From Microbacterium sp. (GTDB lineage Bacteria; Actinomycetota; Actinomycetes; Actinomycetales; Microbacteriaceae): DNA of 59,126 bases. Within the stretch, counting starts at the first letter, position 1. Every line of letters starts with the position of its first letter. This document shows positions 17,420-25,266 of the stretch, in pieces. The stretch lies in contig NZ_JAPLAI010000032.1 in the NCBI RefSeq assembly GCF_026393345.1, forward strand, positions 1 through 59,126. Direction: 5' to 3'. A model generated the notes under the pieces. That model was not told the DNA's origin. It did no database searches and saw only the letters and a program-made list of their open reading frames with translations. The position numbers and the translations under genes were made by a program.

Positions 17420-17650
17420 AACGCTGAAAGCCCCCGCTTGTCGGGGGCTTTCCGCGTTTATCGGGTGCGGTGATTTGAAGCCCTGGGTGGGCCCAGGCGG
17501 CCGAGGCTCCGCACGCCGCGGAGCGGCGGGTGGAGGGGCGGTGGGGACGAATCCCCTCAGGTCCACCAAACGCTGAAAGCCCCCGCTTGTCGGGGGCTTT
17601 CAGCGTCTATCGGGGAGAGGGATTCGAAGCCCTAGGTGGGCCCAGGCGGC
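17399..17650 (+). repeat. Partial tandem duplication of tRNA-Ala 3' end plus terminator (period 149 bp)
   Basis: Bases 17399-17501 recur at 17548-17650. The repeat includes the last 21 nt of the tRNA with CCA, the whole terminator hairpin, and then a less perfect stretch ending GGTGGGCCCAGGCGGC. The terminator part is identical; the tail differs at several sites. Between the copies are 46 unrelated bases. Duplicated tRNA 3' ends are the mark of integrase attachment sites, but the extent beyond the tRNA also fits a simple tandem duplication. Confidence 0.85.
17427..17452 (+). terminator. Intrinsic terminator after tRNA-Ala
   Basis: Hairpin AAAGCCCCCG / CGGGGGCTTT with a short TTGT-containing loop, eight nt after the tRNA CCA. 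An exact second copy lies 149 bp downstream (about 17576-17601) as part of a duplication. Confidence 0.88.
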
Positions 17651-17766
17651 AGGATCGGCGGCGTCGACGCGCCCGGGTCCTAGGCCTGCGCGTTCAGCCC
17701 CCGGATGGCACCGTGTAGCTCGATGGTGTCGTCAGTGAGAGCGGCGGCGTTGCGCCGTACGCACGC

Positions 17767-17795
17767 AGAACGCCCCCGACGAATCGGGGGCGTTC
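17767..17795 (+). terminator. Hairpin terminator between the tRNA-Ala region and the csp gene
   Basis: AGAACGCCCCCGA - CGAA - TCGGGGGCGTTCT, a 13-bp perfect stem followed on the plus strand by TGTTT. It lies downstream of the minus-strand cold-shock gene and can also stop plus-strand read-through. The rest of the 450 bp from 17420 to 17870 holds only the duplicated tRNA end and no supported gene. Confidence 0.75.
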
Positions 17796-17870
17796 TGTTT
17801 CACCGGCGTGTGCCGGCCGGTCCGGCCGGAGCCGGGAGCGACGTTCGGGCGAACCCGGTCGTCAGAAGCT

Positions 17871-18074
17871 TCAGAGCGGGCGAATGTTCGCAGCCTGCAT
17901 GCCCTTGGGGCCACGCTCAGCGTCGAATTCGACCTTCTGCTCCTCGCGGAGCTCCTTGAAGCCCGAGCCGGTGATCGCGCTGAAGTGCGCGAACAGGTCG
18001 GCGGAGCCGTCGTCCGGGGCGATGAAGCCGTAGCCCTTTTCGGAGTTGAACCATTTCACGGTGCCAGTAGCCAT
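17871..18074 (-). CDS. Cold-shock protein (CspA family)
   Basis: 67 aa single cold-shock domain that binds single-stranded RNA and DNA. It begins [20 protein letters not shown], containing RNP1 (KGYGFI), followed by RNP2 as LFAHFSAI, and ends [12 protein letters not shown], as in actinobacterial Csp proteins. ATG 18074 has AAGGAAAA eight nt upstream and is the family start. The same frame stays open for another 113 codons upstream with a coding-like stretch, described separately. Confidence 0.93.
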   Translation of the reverse strand: MATGTVKWFNSEKGYGFIAPDDGSADLFAHFSAITGSGFKELREEQKVEFDAERGPKGMQAANIRPL

Positions 18075-18413
18075 CGTGGTTTTCCTTCTATCTTTCGGGC
18101 CGCGTGAGCGGCCAGGTGATCCGCCACGCAACGTGCGAGGCGGACGTAGGGGGAGACCGCGCGGGGCGCGGTCAAGGGCGGCCAGGGCGGCCGGGAGCGC
18201 GGTCGGTGCGGCGACAGCATCCTGGGCGAGGTCGAGCGCCGTGAAGACGCCGAGATCCTGGCCGGTGGCGCTGTGCGCGACGTAACCGTCGACGCTGCCG
18301 TGCACGAAGCCCGCGTACTCGCCGGAGCGGGTGGCGACGAGGACGTCGTCATCCGCCTGGCGCCAGTCGAGGGCCGGTCGCGCACAGGTGTGAGCGGAGG
18401 AGAGGTAAGACAA
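18075..18413 (-). other. Open in-frame leader upstream of csp with coding-like segment
   Basis: In the csp frame, without a stop between, the minus strand reads [19 protein letters not shown], then [19 protein letters not shown], then [16 protein letters not shown], followed by a low-complexity Arg/Pro/Leu linker into the Csp ATG. This first part looks like a small beta-rich domain rather than random open frame. It may be a separate small gene whose stop was lost, an N-terminally extended Csp, or chance in high-GC DNA. Further upstream, 18414-18674 holds no supported gene. Confidence 0.35.
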
Positions 18414-18674
18414 AACAACTTTCAGTGGACGAGATGTCCTGGGGGAAACGGTCCGGGATTCGGACGGGGGCCTATCGATACGCTCCGACGTTGGAGAATC
18501 GGTTGCCTGGGACGAAGGGACTCAGAACGAGTCGCAGATCACACTAGCAGCATCCGGCGGAAAAGGCACATCGAGTCTCGGCGTCATGTGACGACGGGCT
18601 GTTTCCGAGGCCCCGCAGACCTGTGGGATGTCACATTTCGGTGTGTGCGGACACCGATGCCTACAGTCATGGGT

Positions 18675-19463
18675 ATGGCCGACAGCTACACCCACGGACA
18701 CCATGCGAGCGTGCTGCGCACGCACAGTTGGCGCACCGTCGAGAACTCTGCCGCGTACCTTCTTCCGGAGCTCGTGCCGGGCTGTTCGGTGCTCGACGTG
18801 GGTGCAGGGCCGGGCACGATCACCGTCGACATCGCGCGGCTCGTGGCCCCTGCCCCGGTAATCGGCATCGACGCGTCCGACGACGCCGTCGCGGCCGCGG
18901 AGGCCGCCGCCCTCGGCATCGACAACGTTTCGTTCCAGGTGGGGGACGCCTATGCGCTCGCCTTCCCCGACGACGCGTTCGACGTGGTGCACGCCCATCA
19001 GGTGCTGCAGCACCTCGCGCGGCCGGTGGACGCGCTGCGGGAGTTCCGGCGCGTGTCGGCCGGGGTGGTCGCCGCCCGTGACGTCGATTACGAGGGCGCC
19101 ATCTGGTACCCACAGGTCCCGGGTCTCGACGAGTGGCGCGACGTCTACCTGCGCGTGCACCGAGCGGTCGCGGGGGACCCCGCAGCGGGGCGACGCCTGA
19201 AAGCGTGGGCGCAGCAGGCCGGATTCGCCGAGGTGACCGCATCCGCGTCCGTCTGGCTCTTCGAGTCCGCCGAGGACCGGGTCTGGTGGGGCGGGGCGTG
19301 GGCAGAGCGTGCCGTCGCCTCGTCGTTCGCGACGCACGCGCTCGAGCACGGCTTCACCGACCGTGACGGTCTGCAGCGGATCGCCGCGGGCTGGGAGGAG
19401 TGGGCCGCCGCAGACGACGGTTGGCTGCTCATGCCGCACGCGGAGATTCTCGCCCGGGGGTGA
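18675..19463 (+). CDS. Class I SAM-dependent methyltransferase
   Basis: 262 aa UbiE/type-11-like methyltransferase of unknown substrate. The SAM motif I is VLDVGAGPGTITVDIARLV (about 36-54), then VIGIDASDDAVAAAE (acidic loop), VGDAYALAFPDDAFDVVHAHQVLQHL (motifs II/III). The C-terminal half probably holds the substrate site. ATG 18675 follows a TACAGT -10 (18662-18667) by seven nt, so the transcript is probably leaderless. Starts further upstream in the frame lack coding character. The next gene begins 212 bp later, past a hairpin element. Confidence 0.85.
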   Translation: MADSYTHGHHASVLRTHSWRTVENSAAYLLPELVPGCSVLDVGAGPGTITVDIARLVAPAPVIGIDASDDAVAAAEAAALGIDNVSFQVGDAYALAFPDDAFDVVHAHQVLQHLARPVDALREFRRVSAGVVAARDVDYEGAIWYPQVPGLDEWRDVYLRVHRAVAGDPAAGRRLKAWAQQAGFAEVTASASVWLFESAEDRVWWGGAWAERAVASSFATHALEHGFTDRDGLQRIAAGWEEWAAADDGWLLMPHAEILARG

Positions 19464-19476
19464 GTGGCCGGATGAG

Positions 19477-19551
19477 TGTCGGAATTCAGGCTGTGAGGTC
19501 GAAATCTTCGCCTCTCAGGGCGTGAGCGCACGCTCAGCCTGAATTCCGACA
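19477..19551. repeat. Hairpin element copy 1 (TGTCGGAATTCAGGCTG inverted repeat)
   Basis: Arms TGTCGGAATTCAGGCTG (19477-19493) and CAGCCTGAATTCCGACA (19535-19551) are perfect inverse complements over 17 bp, with a 41-bp spacer. A second, similar element lies at 20508-20580, so the gene at 19676 is bracketed by the two. Confidence 0.85.
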
Positions 19552-19675
19552 CGCGACCCGGGGTGCGGCTCTGGCGTCGCTTCACCTCGCCTCCCCAGCC
19601 GGTCTGAGAACGTCCGCCGTGCACAACCCGTCGGCTGTCGCGTGTGGCCTGGGTGGTGGCGCGTAGGACAGGCGC

Positions 19676-20536
19676 ATGGCTCAGAACAGTCCGCACTCAT
19701 CCATCCCGCGCATCTACCGGCGCACCGAGTTGCTCGCCGCCGGGTGGCACGGCTCCATGTTTACTGCCGCGGTGCGAAGTGGTCAGCTGGTCAGGGCGCG
19801 GGGTGGTTGCTATCTCGCTCCAGACACAGCCGCCGACGTCGTCACCGCCGTCCGGATCGGCGGGCGGCTGGCATGCGTGTCCGCGCTCGCAGCCCGTGGC
19901 GCCTTCGTCCGTGCCGTGGACATGCCGCATGTGCACCTCGAGCGATCGCAGTCGCGCCTTCGCTCCACCGCGGTTCCTGTCCGGATGCACTGGCGTGGGC
20001 TGGCGCGGCGGCCTCACCCCGCCGCGGCGTGTGTCGAGGCCTTCGACGCGGTCATCCAGGCCATCGAGTGTCAGGCACCGCGGGATGCGGTTGCGACCGT
20101 CGACTCCGCACTCCACCTCGGGCTGATCCGCGAGGACGAGCTGGACGAGCTCTTCGCTCACGTCAGCCAGCGCAAGAAGAGCCTGCGGAGCCTGGTGGAC
20201 GGACGCGCCGAGGCAGGCACCGAAACTCTGGTGCGACTGATGCTCCGCGGGCTCGGTGCCGACACGGATATTCAGGTGAAGATCGGCGGTGTGGGGCGAG
20301 TGGACCTGGTCGTGAACGGATGGTTGGTCATCGAGTGCGACAGCCGCGAGTTCCACTCGTCGTGGGAGGCGCAGCGCGCCGACCGACGACGGGATCAGAA
20401 GCTCGCCGCGCTGGGATACGTCGTCTACCGGCCCATCGCCGAAGACATCCTGTTCCACCCAGAGGACGTCGTCGCCGCGCTCAAGGGCCTGCTGGGCTGC
20501 GCGAAGCGTCGGAATTCAGGCTCAGCGGCACTTTAA
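19676..20536 (+). CDS. AbiEi-like HTH plus DUF559/Vsr-like endonuclease-fold protein
   Basis: 286 aa. The N-terminal 60 residues resemble the winged-helix of type IV antitoxins of the AbiEi family (IYRRTELLAAGWHGSMFTAAV, RSGQLVRARGGCYLAP). The C-terminal third has a PD-(D/E)xK-like DUF559 pattern: RVDLVVNGWLVIECDSREFHS, RADRRRDQKLAALGYVVYRP. Such proteins are common in actinobacteria, often alone and without a toxin partner; their role is unknown. A TAGGAC box ends six nt before ATG 19676, a weak leaderless promoter. The gene's stop falls in the second hairpin element, which extends the C-terminus with CAKRRNSGSAAL, so the original end may have been altered by insertion of that element. Confidence 0.75.
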   Translation: MAQNSPHSSIPRIYRRTELLAAGWHGSMFTAAVRSGQLVRARGGCYLAPDTAADVVTAVRIGGRLACVSALAARGAFVRAVDMPHVHLERSQSRLRSTAVPVRMHWRGLARRPHPAAACVEAFDAVIQAIECQAPRDAVATVDSALHLGLIREDELDELFAHVSQRKKSLRSLVDGRAEAGTETLVRLMLRGLGADTDIQVKIGGVGRVDLVVNGWLVIECDSREFHSSWEAQRADRRRDQKLAALGYVVYRPIAEDILFHPEDVVAALKGLLGCAKRRNSGSAAL

Positions 20537-20580
20537 AGGTGCGGGAGGGTGGTTTCGACACTCTCAGCCTGAATTTCGAC
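20508..20580. repeat. Hairpin element copy 2
   Basis: Arms GTCGGAATTCAGGCT (20508-20522) and AGCCTGAATTTCGAC (20566-20580), with one mismatch; the arm sequence is shared with the element at 19477. The spacer differs (43 bp). It overlaps the 3' end of the AbiEi-like gene. Confidence 0.82.
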
Positions 20581-20702
20581 ATGAAAGTCATCGGCAGAGA
20601 CCCTTCCGCGGCCTCAGCGCGTGGGCAGACGCGCGCCGCCGAGGCGACGCAGCAGGGACATGGCCGAACCGCCGGGAAACCCGGGCTCGCTAGGCTGGCG
20701 CT

Positions 20703-21188
20703 GTGAGCGACGCCCCCGAGAACCTACGCACCCGAAGCCGCCTCGTGCACGATGCGATCCGCGCCGCAGGGATCACCGGTGACATCGTCGTGCTCCCGGA
20801 TGCGGCTCACACCGCCGCGCTCGCCGCCGCGGCACTGGGGGTCGAGGTCGGGGCGATCGCCAACAGCCTCGTGTTCGACTGCGACGGCAGCCCGCTGCTC
20901 GTGATGACGAGCGGCGCACATCGGGTCGACACCGTCGCGCTCGCCGAGCGGCTCGGCCGCGGCAAGATCAGCCGCGCGAGCGCCGATGCGGTACGTGCCG
21001 CCACGGGCCAGGTCATCGGCGGGGTCGCGCCCACCGGGCATCCGGCGCCCCTTGAGACCATCGTCGACGAGGCGCTCGCCGCCTACCCGGAGATCTGGGC
21101 GGCCGGGGGCACACCTGACACCGTGTTCCCGATGACCTTCGACCAGCTCGTGGCCCTCACCGGCGGCACCGTCCAAAAAGTCGACTGA
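20703..21188 (+). CDS. YbaK/ProX-family aminoacyl-tRNA deacylase
   Basis: 161 aa, single editing domain of the YbaK/EbsC/INS family, which hydrolyses mischarged aminoacyl-tRNAs in the cytosol. Visible: HTAALAAAALGVEVGAIANSLVF, then PLLVMTSGAHRVDTVALAERLG, RGKISRASADAVRAATGQVIGGVAPTGH (the conserved GG-PxGH loop) and WAAGGTPDTVFPMTFDQLVALTGG. GTG 20703 lies six nt after a TAGGCT -10 (20691-20696), so probably leaderless. Which mischarged tRNA is edited cannot be told. Confidence 0.9.
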   Translation: MSDAPENLRTRSRLVHDAIRAAGITGDIVVLPDAAHTAALAAAALGVEVGAIANSLVFDCDGSPLLVMTSGAHRVDTVALAERLGRGKISRASADAVRAATGQVIGGVAPTGHPAPLETIVDEALAAYPEIWAAGGTPDTVFPMTFDQLVALTGGTVQKVD

Positions 21189-21258
21189 GCCGGAACGTCA
21201 ACGGCGCCACAAGGTCGACTGAGTCGAAAGGTCAACGGCGCCCCAAGCTCGACGAGCA

Positions 21259-21387
21259 CACAAGGCTCACGAGCCCACAAGGTCGGCGAGCCCACAAGGT
21301 CGTCGAGCCCACAAGGTCGTCGAGCCCACAAGGTCGTCGAGCCCACAAGGTCGTCGAGCCCACAAGGTCGGCGAGCCCACAGGCCCG
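21259..21387. repeat. 17-bp tandem repeat array (VNTR), about 7.5 copies
   Basis: Unit CACAAGGTCGTCGAGCC, with copies starting at 21259, 21276, 21293, 21310, 21327, 21344, 21361 and a partial one at 21378. Outer copies vary (GGCTCAC, GGTCGGC). Looser relatives lie at about 21179-21240 (GTCGACTGAG and GGTCAACGGCGCC twice). The array lies between the converging YbaK gene and the debranching-enzyme gene, directly at the latter's stop. Confidence 0.9.
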
Positions 21388-23289
21388 CTAGACGGCACCG
21401 CCGCCGGCCACCTCCAGGCACACGATGGCGGCGGCCGCCGACCATGCCTGCGGGCGGCACGCGGCGGGATACGGCACCGGCCGCGAGGCCCAGGCCGCCG
21501 GGTCGCCGGCATGGAGCTCCGGCATCCGGTAGTCGAACGCGGATGCGGCGGCCAGGAGCCCCTCCACGAGCGGCCCCGCATCGAAACCCTCGGCCGCGAG
21601 ACCGTGGATCGCAATGGCGGTGTCGTGCGTCCACACCGATCCCCGGTGGTAGCCGAGCGGCCAGTAGCCCGCCGCGTCGGTGGAGAGGGTGCGGAGGCCG
21701 AAGCCCGAGTCGAGTTCGGGGGACAGCAGGCGCCGGGCGACGAGCTCGGCCTGCGACGCATCGAGCAGGCCGGTGCCCAGCAGATGACCGAGGTTCGAGG
21801 TCACGCTGTCAACGGGGCGCTTGTCGGCGTCGAGCGCGATCGCCGGGTACGCGCCGGCCGGGTCGTCGATCCAGAATCGCGCATGGAATCGTTCGCGCAG
21901 CCGTGCCGCCCAGGAGCGCCAGGGCGTGCCGTCGCGACCGAAATGCTCCAGCAGATCGGCGCCGTGCATCGCCGCCTCGTACGCGTACGCCTGCACCTCG
22001 CACAGCGCGATCGGGCCGGTCGCGAGCGTCCCGTCGCGCCACTGCACGCTGTCGCCGGAATCCTTCCAGCCCTGGTTCGACAGCCCGTGCCCGGTCTCAT
22101 CGACGTACTCGAGCAGCCCGTCGCCGTCGCTGTCGCCGAAGTCCCGCATCCACGCGAGCGCCGCCTCCAGGTTCGGCAGGAGCGCCGCGACCTCACCCTC
22201 CGGCATGCCCGCCCGCCATGCGTCGTGCAGCAGGCACGCCCACAACGGGGTCGCATCGACCGTGCCGTAGTACAGCGGCGGCAGCGCGATGGCCTCCCCG
22301 GGGATCTCCAGGGTGTCCCGCCGCAGCTCGTGCATGATCTTGCCCGGCTGCTCCGCCGTCTCGGGAACGGATGCGGTGCCCTGCAGGCGTGCGAGCACCC
22401 GCAGCGTCGACCCCGCCAGCTCGGGCCCGAGGGGGAGGAGCATCCGCGCCGCCCAGATCGAGTCGCGGCCGAACAGGGTGAAGAACCAGGGGCTGCCCGC
22501 GGCGAGGAACTGTTCGCCCGGCACCGCGGTGCTCTCGAGCCGCAGCGCGTCGAGGTCGTCGAGCGCGCGGGTGACCCAGCGGCGCATCCGGTCGTCGCCC
22601 GCCACCGCGGGCACCCGCCACGGCGCCGAGCCGGCGGCCGCACCCACGACCGCGAGGCTGTCGGACATCGACACCGCCCAGCCGACCTCGACCTCGCCGC
22701 CCGCCGGCACCGTGACCTCCCACGTAAGCACGAGCGCGTCCGAGTCGACGCTCACCCGCGCCTCGTCGGCCACCAGTCGCGCCTGCACCAACCCACGACC
22801 CCAGGTCGCGCTCCCGCCGTCGAGGGTGAAGGATGCGGCCTCACCGCGGCGGCCGGATTTCACCAGGTCCATCGCGGCGAGGTCGCTGCGCAGCAGCACC
22901 GTGATCGTCGTCACCAAGTTGGACCGAAGCGCGGAGGCCACCCGGACGCGCTCCCATGCGCCGTCGGCCGTGACCGCGCGGGTGTGCACCGCGCGCAGGT
23001 GTGGGTCGGCGTCGGTGTCATCGAGGTGTCGCAGCAGGTGGACGAAGCTCGCCCGGTCGACCGCATCCTCGAGCATCGCGACGTGCTCGCCGGGCGCCCC
23101 GCCGATCTCGACCTGCACCTCCGACAGCACCCGCGTGTCGCCGAGGTACAGCCCGTGGATCGGGGCCGTGCCGATGGTGCCATCGGGCGCCTGCCACGCC
23201 TGGACCGGGGCGCGGAGGATGACGTGCTGATCGTGGAGCAGGGGTTGCAGGTGCATGGATTCCCAGAGGCTCGGGGAGGGCCCGGTCAC
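21388..23289 (-). CDS. Amylo-alpha-1,6-glucosidase-like (glycogen debranching-type) protein
   Basis: 633 aa. The N-terminal half is the glycogen-debranching N-terminal beta domain (QPLLHDQHVILRAPVQAW, IHGLYLGDTRVLSEV). The C-terminal half is an (alpha/alpha)6 catalytic domain: FLAAGSPWFFTLFGRDSIWAARM, LEYVDETGHGLSNQGWKDSGDSVQWRDG and YWPLGYHRGSVWTHDTAIAIHGL, with the acidic residues typical of these hydrolases. It probably trims branched or small alpha-glucans delivered by the adjacent transporter. Start GTG 23289 overlaps the permease stop (GTGA); ATG 23256 is an alternative. It is the last gene of the sugar operon; no signal peptide, so it is cytosolic. Confidence 0.85.
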   Translation of the reverse strand: MTGPSPSLWESMHLQPLLHDQHVILRAPVQAWQAPDGTIGTAPIHGLYLGDTRVLSEVQVEIGGAPGEHVAMLEDAVDRASFVHLLRHLDDTDADPHLRAVHTRAVTADGAWERVRVASALRSNLVTTITVLLRSDLAAMDLVKSGRRGEAASFTLDGGSATWGRGLVQARLVADEARVSVDSDALVLTWEVTVPAGGEVEVGWAVSMSDSLAVVGAAAGSAPWRVPAVAGDDRMRRWVTRALDDLDALRLESTAVPGEQFLAAGSPWFFTLFGRDSIWAARMLLPLGPELAGSTLRVLARLQGTASVPETAEQPGKIMHELRRDTLEIPGEAIALPPLYYGTVDATPLWACLLHDAWRAGMPEGEVAALLPNLEAALAWMRDFGDSDGDGLLEYVDETGHGLSNQGWKDSGDSVQWRDGTLATGPIALCEVQAYAYEAAMHGADLLEHFGRDGTPWRSWAARLRERFHARFWIDDPAGAYPAIALDADKRPVDSVTSNLGHLLGTGLLDASQAELVARRLLSPELDSGFGLRTLSTDAAGYWPLGYHRGSVWTHDTAIAIHGLAAEGFDAGPLVEGLLAAASAFDYRMPELHAGDPAAWASRPVPYPAACRPQAWSAAAAIVCLEVAGGGAV

Positions 23290-24179
23290 TCCTTGACCGC
23301 CCCCTCACTGGTGTTCATGATGCGGCGCTGGAAGATGAAGAACATCACCGCGACCGGGATGGTCATGATGAGCGCCGCCGCCAGCTTCAGCGGGTATTGG
23401 CGTCCCTGACTGAGCTGCCCGTTCGCGAGCTGCGCGACGCCCTTAGTGAGGGTCGTCAGCTCGGGCGACTGCGTCGACACGATGAAGTGCGCGAGTTCGT
23501 TCCAGGAGCCCTGGAACGACAGGATCACGATCGTCACGAGCGCGGGCCGGGCCATGGGCAGCACGACCGACCAGAACAGCCGGAAGGTTCCGGCGCCGTC
23601 GATACGAGCCTGCTCTTCGACGGCGACAGGGATCGACTCGAAGAAGTTCTTCATGATGAACACGCCGGCGGCGTCGACGAGCAGCGGCAGGATCATGCCG
23701 GCGTAGGAGTCGTAGATACCGAGAGTGTTGATGACGAGGAACTTCGGGATGAGCAGCACCACGGTGGGAACGCTCATGACCGCCACGAGCCCCGCGAACA
23801 CCACGCCGCGCCCGCGGAAGTGCAGGCGCGCGAGCGCGTAACCCGCGAGGGAGACGAAGAACACGCGCCCGAGCGTCACGACGACCGTCACGATCACCGA
23901 GTTGGTGAACCAGGTCGGGAAGTCCGAGCGCAGGAACAGCTGCGTGTACGCCGCCGTGCTGAAGGTCTGCGGGATGAGCGAGAGCGGGCTGGATGCGGCA
24001 TCCGGATCGGTCTTGAAGCTCGTGGCGACCTGCACCAGGAACGGATAGATGTAGACGATCGCGAGCGCCACCAGGAGCGCGTAGAACACCGAGGTGGTCG
24101 CGACGCGGGCGTTGCTGCGTCGGCGCGGGCGCGGCGGCGCGGTGGTCGCGGACTCGGTGGGCACCGTCTCGACGCTCAT
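23286..24179 (-). CDS. Carbohydrate ABC transporter permease (MalG/CUT1 type)
   Basis: 297 aa inner-membrane protein with six predicted helices (first at about 28-50: TSVFYALLVALAIVYIYPFLV). The cytoplasmic EAA loop reads VAVEEQARIDGAGTFRLFWSVVLPMARPAL, the ATPase-docking motif of CUT1 permeases. An Arg/Pro-rich N-terminal tail precedes TM1. ATG 24179 overlaps the preceding permease stop. No ATP-binding subunit is in the operon, so a shared MsiK-like ATPase encoded elsewhere is probable. Confidence 0.93.
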   Translation of the reverse strand: MSVETVPTESATTAPPRPRRRSNARVATTSVFYALLVALAIVYIYPFLVQVATSFKTDPDAASSPLSLIPQTFSTAAYTQLFLRSDFPTWFTNSVIVTVVVTLGRVFFVSLAGYALARLHFRGRGVVFAGLVAVMSVPTVVLLIPKFLVINTLGIYDSYAGMILPLLVDAAGVFIMKNFFESIPVAVEEQARIDGAGTFRLFWSVVLPMARPALVTIVILSFQGSWNELAHFIVSTQSPELTTLTKGVAQLANGQLSQGRQYPLKLAAALIMTIPVAVMFFIFQRRIMNTSEGAVKE

Positions 24180-25264
24180 CGTGCGCCTCCCTGCTGGCCC
24201 GCGCGTTCCACGGCGAGCAGATACGGTCGCATCCGCCGGGCGGAGACCTTGCGATCACGCAGCACCCAGCGCTGGATCAGCGTGAACACGATGATGATGA
24301 CGAAGAGAAGAAAGGCGATTGCGGCGCCCTGTCCCCACTCCTGGTTGACGAACGAGGACTGGTACGACTGGTACGCCGGGGTCAGCGTGGTCTTCGCTGG
24401 CTGACCGCGGGTGCCGGTATAGATCTGATCGAACACCTGCCAGCATCCGATGAGTCCCAGCGTCAGCACCGTGAACAGGGTGGGGCGCAGCTGCGGGAGG
24501 GTGATGCTCCAGAACCGCTGCCACCCGTTCGCGCCATCGACCATGGCGGCCTCCTGCACCTCGGCGGAGATGTTCTGCAGCGCCGCCACGAACAGGAGCA
24601 TGAACGTTCCGCTCGTGGTGAAGATCGCCATGATGATGTACACGCACATCGCGACGGACGGTCCGCCGATCCAGTCCCAGAGCGGCACGCCCAGGATGCT
24701 GCCCTGCTCCAGAGCCGCCGGACCGCTCGTGGCACCGAAGTGGAAGATACCGCTCGGGTCGTTCAGCCAGTTGGGGCCGTTGATGCCGAACCAGCCGAGC
24801 GCCGCGTTGACGGCGCCGGTGGTGGAGAAGAGGAACAGGAAGAGGACGGTGATGGCCACCGAGCTCGTCACCGAGGGGAAGTAGAACGCGGTGCGGAAGA
24901 ACCCCCGGCCCTTCAGGATCTGCCGGTTGACCAGCACCGCGAGGAACAGCGACAGCGCGGTCTGGCAGGGGACGACGAGGATCACGTACCAGGCGTTGTT
25001 CTTCAGGCTCATGCCGAAGTCCTGCTCGGCGAGGCCGCCGCCGAACAGGAGCGCGCCGTAGTTCTTCAGCCCCACGAAGTCGACGGAGCTGCCGAAGGGG
25101 GAGCCGCGGCCGCCCCAGTCGCTCACGCTCACCCACAGCGCCATGAACACCGGCACGACGAGGAAGAGGCCGAGGAGGATCAGCATCGGGGCGGTGAACA
25201 ACCACCCCGATGCGGCCTCGCCGCGATGAAGACCGCGGCGAGGCCGATCGGTGACGGTCGACAT
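24176..25264 (-). CDS. Carbohydrate ABC transporter permease (MalF/CUT1 type)
   Basis: 362 aa. TM1 is at about 19-45 (GWLFTAPMLILLGLFLVVPVF). The EAA loop reads VQEAAMVDGANGWQRFWSITLPQLRPTLF. A periplasmic-type insertion between TM3 and TM4 carries FGATSGPAALEQG, making it longer than MalG, as usual for the F subunit. ATG 25264 follows the solute-binding-protein stop by two nt; its stop overlaps the next permease start by four nt. Confidence 0.93.
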   Translation of the reverse strand: MSTVTDRPRRGLHRGEAASGWLFTAPMLILLGLFLVVPVFMALWVSVSDWGGRGSPFGSSVDFVGLKNYGALLFGGGLAEQDFGMSLKNNAWYVILVVPCQTALSLFLAVLVNRQILKGRGFFRTAFYFPSVTSSVAITVLFLFLFSTTGAVNAALGWFGINGPNWLNDPSGIFHFGATSGPAALEQGSILGVPLWDWIGGPSVAMCVYIIMAIFTTSGTFMLLFVAALQNISAEVQEAAMVDGANGWQRFWSITLPQLRPTLFTVLTLGLIGCWQVFDQIYTGTRGQPAKTTLTPAYQSYQSSFVNQEWGQGAAIAFLLFVIIIVFTLIQRWVLRDRKVSARRMRPYLLAVERAGQQGGAR

Positions 25265-25266
25265 GA

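Noticed and set aside
17548..17568. Second tRNA gene after tRNA-Ala
   Set aside because: Only the last 21 nt and CCA are repeated; no acceptor 5' strand, D arm or anticodon arm precedes it.
21259..21387. Possible CRISPR array
   Set aside because: The 17-bp units abut with no unique spacers, and no cas gene is near; it is a tandem repeat.
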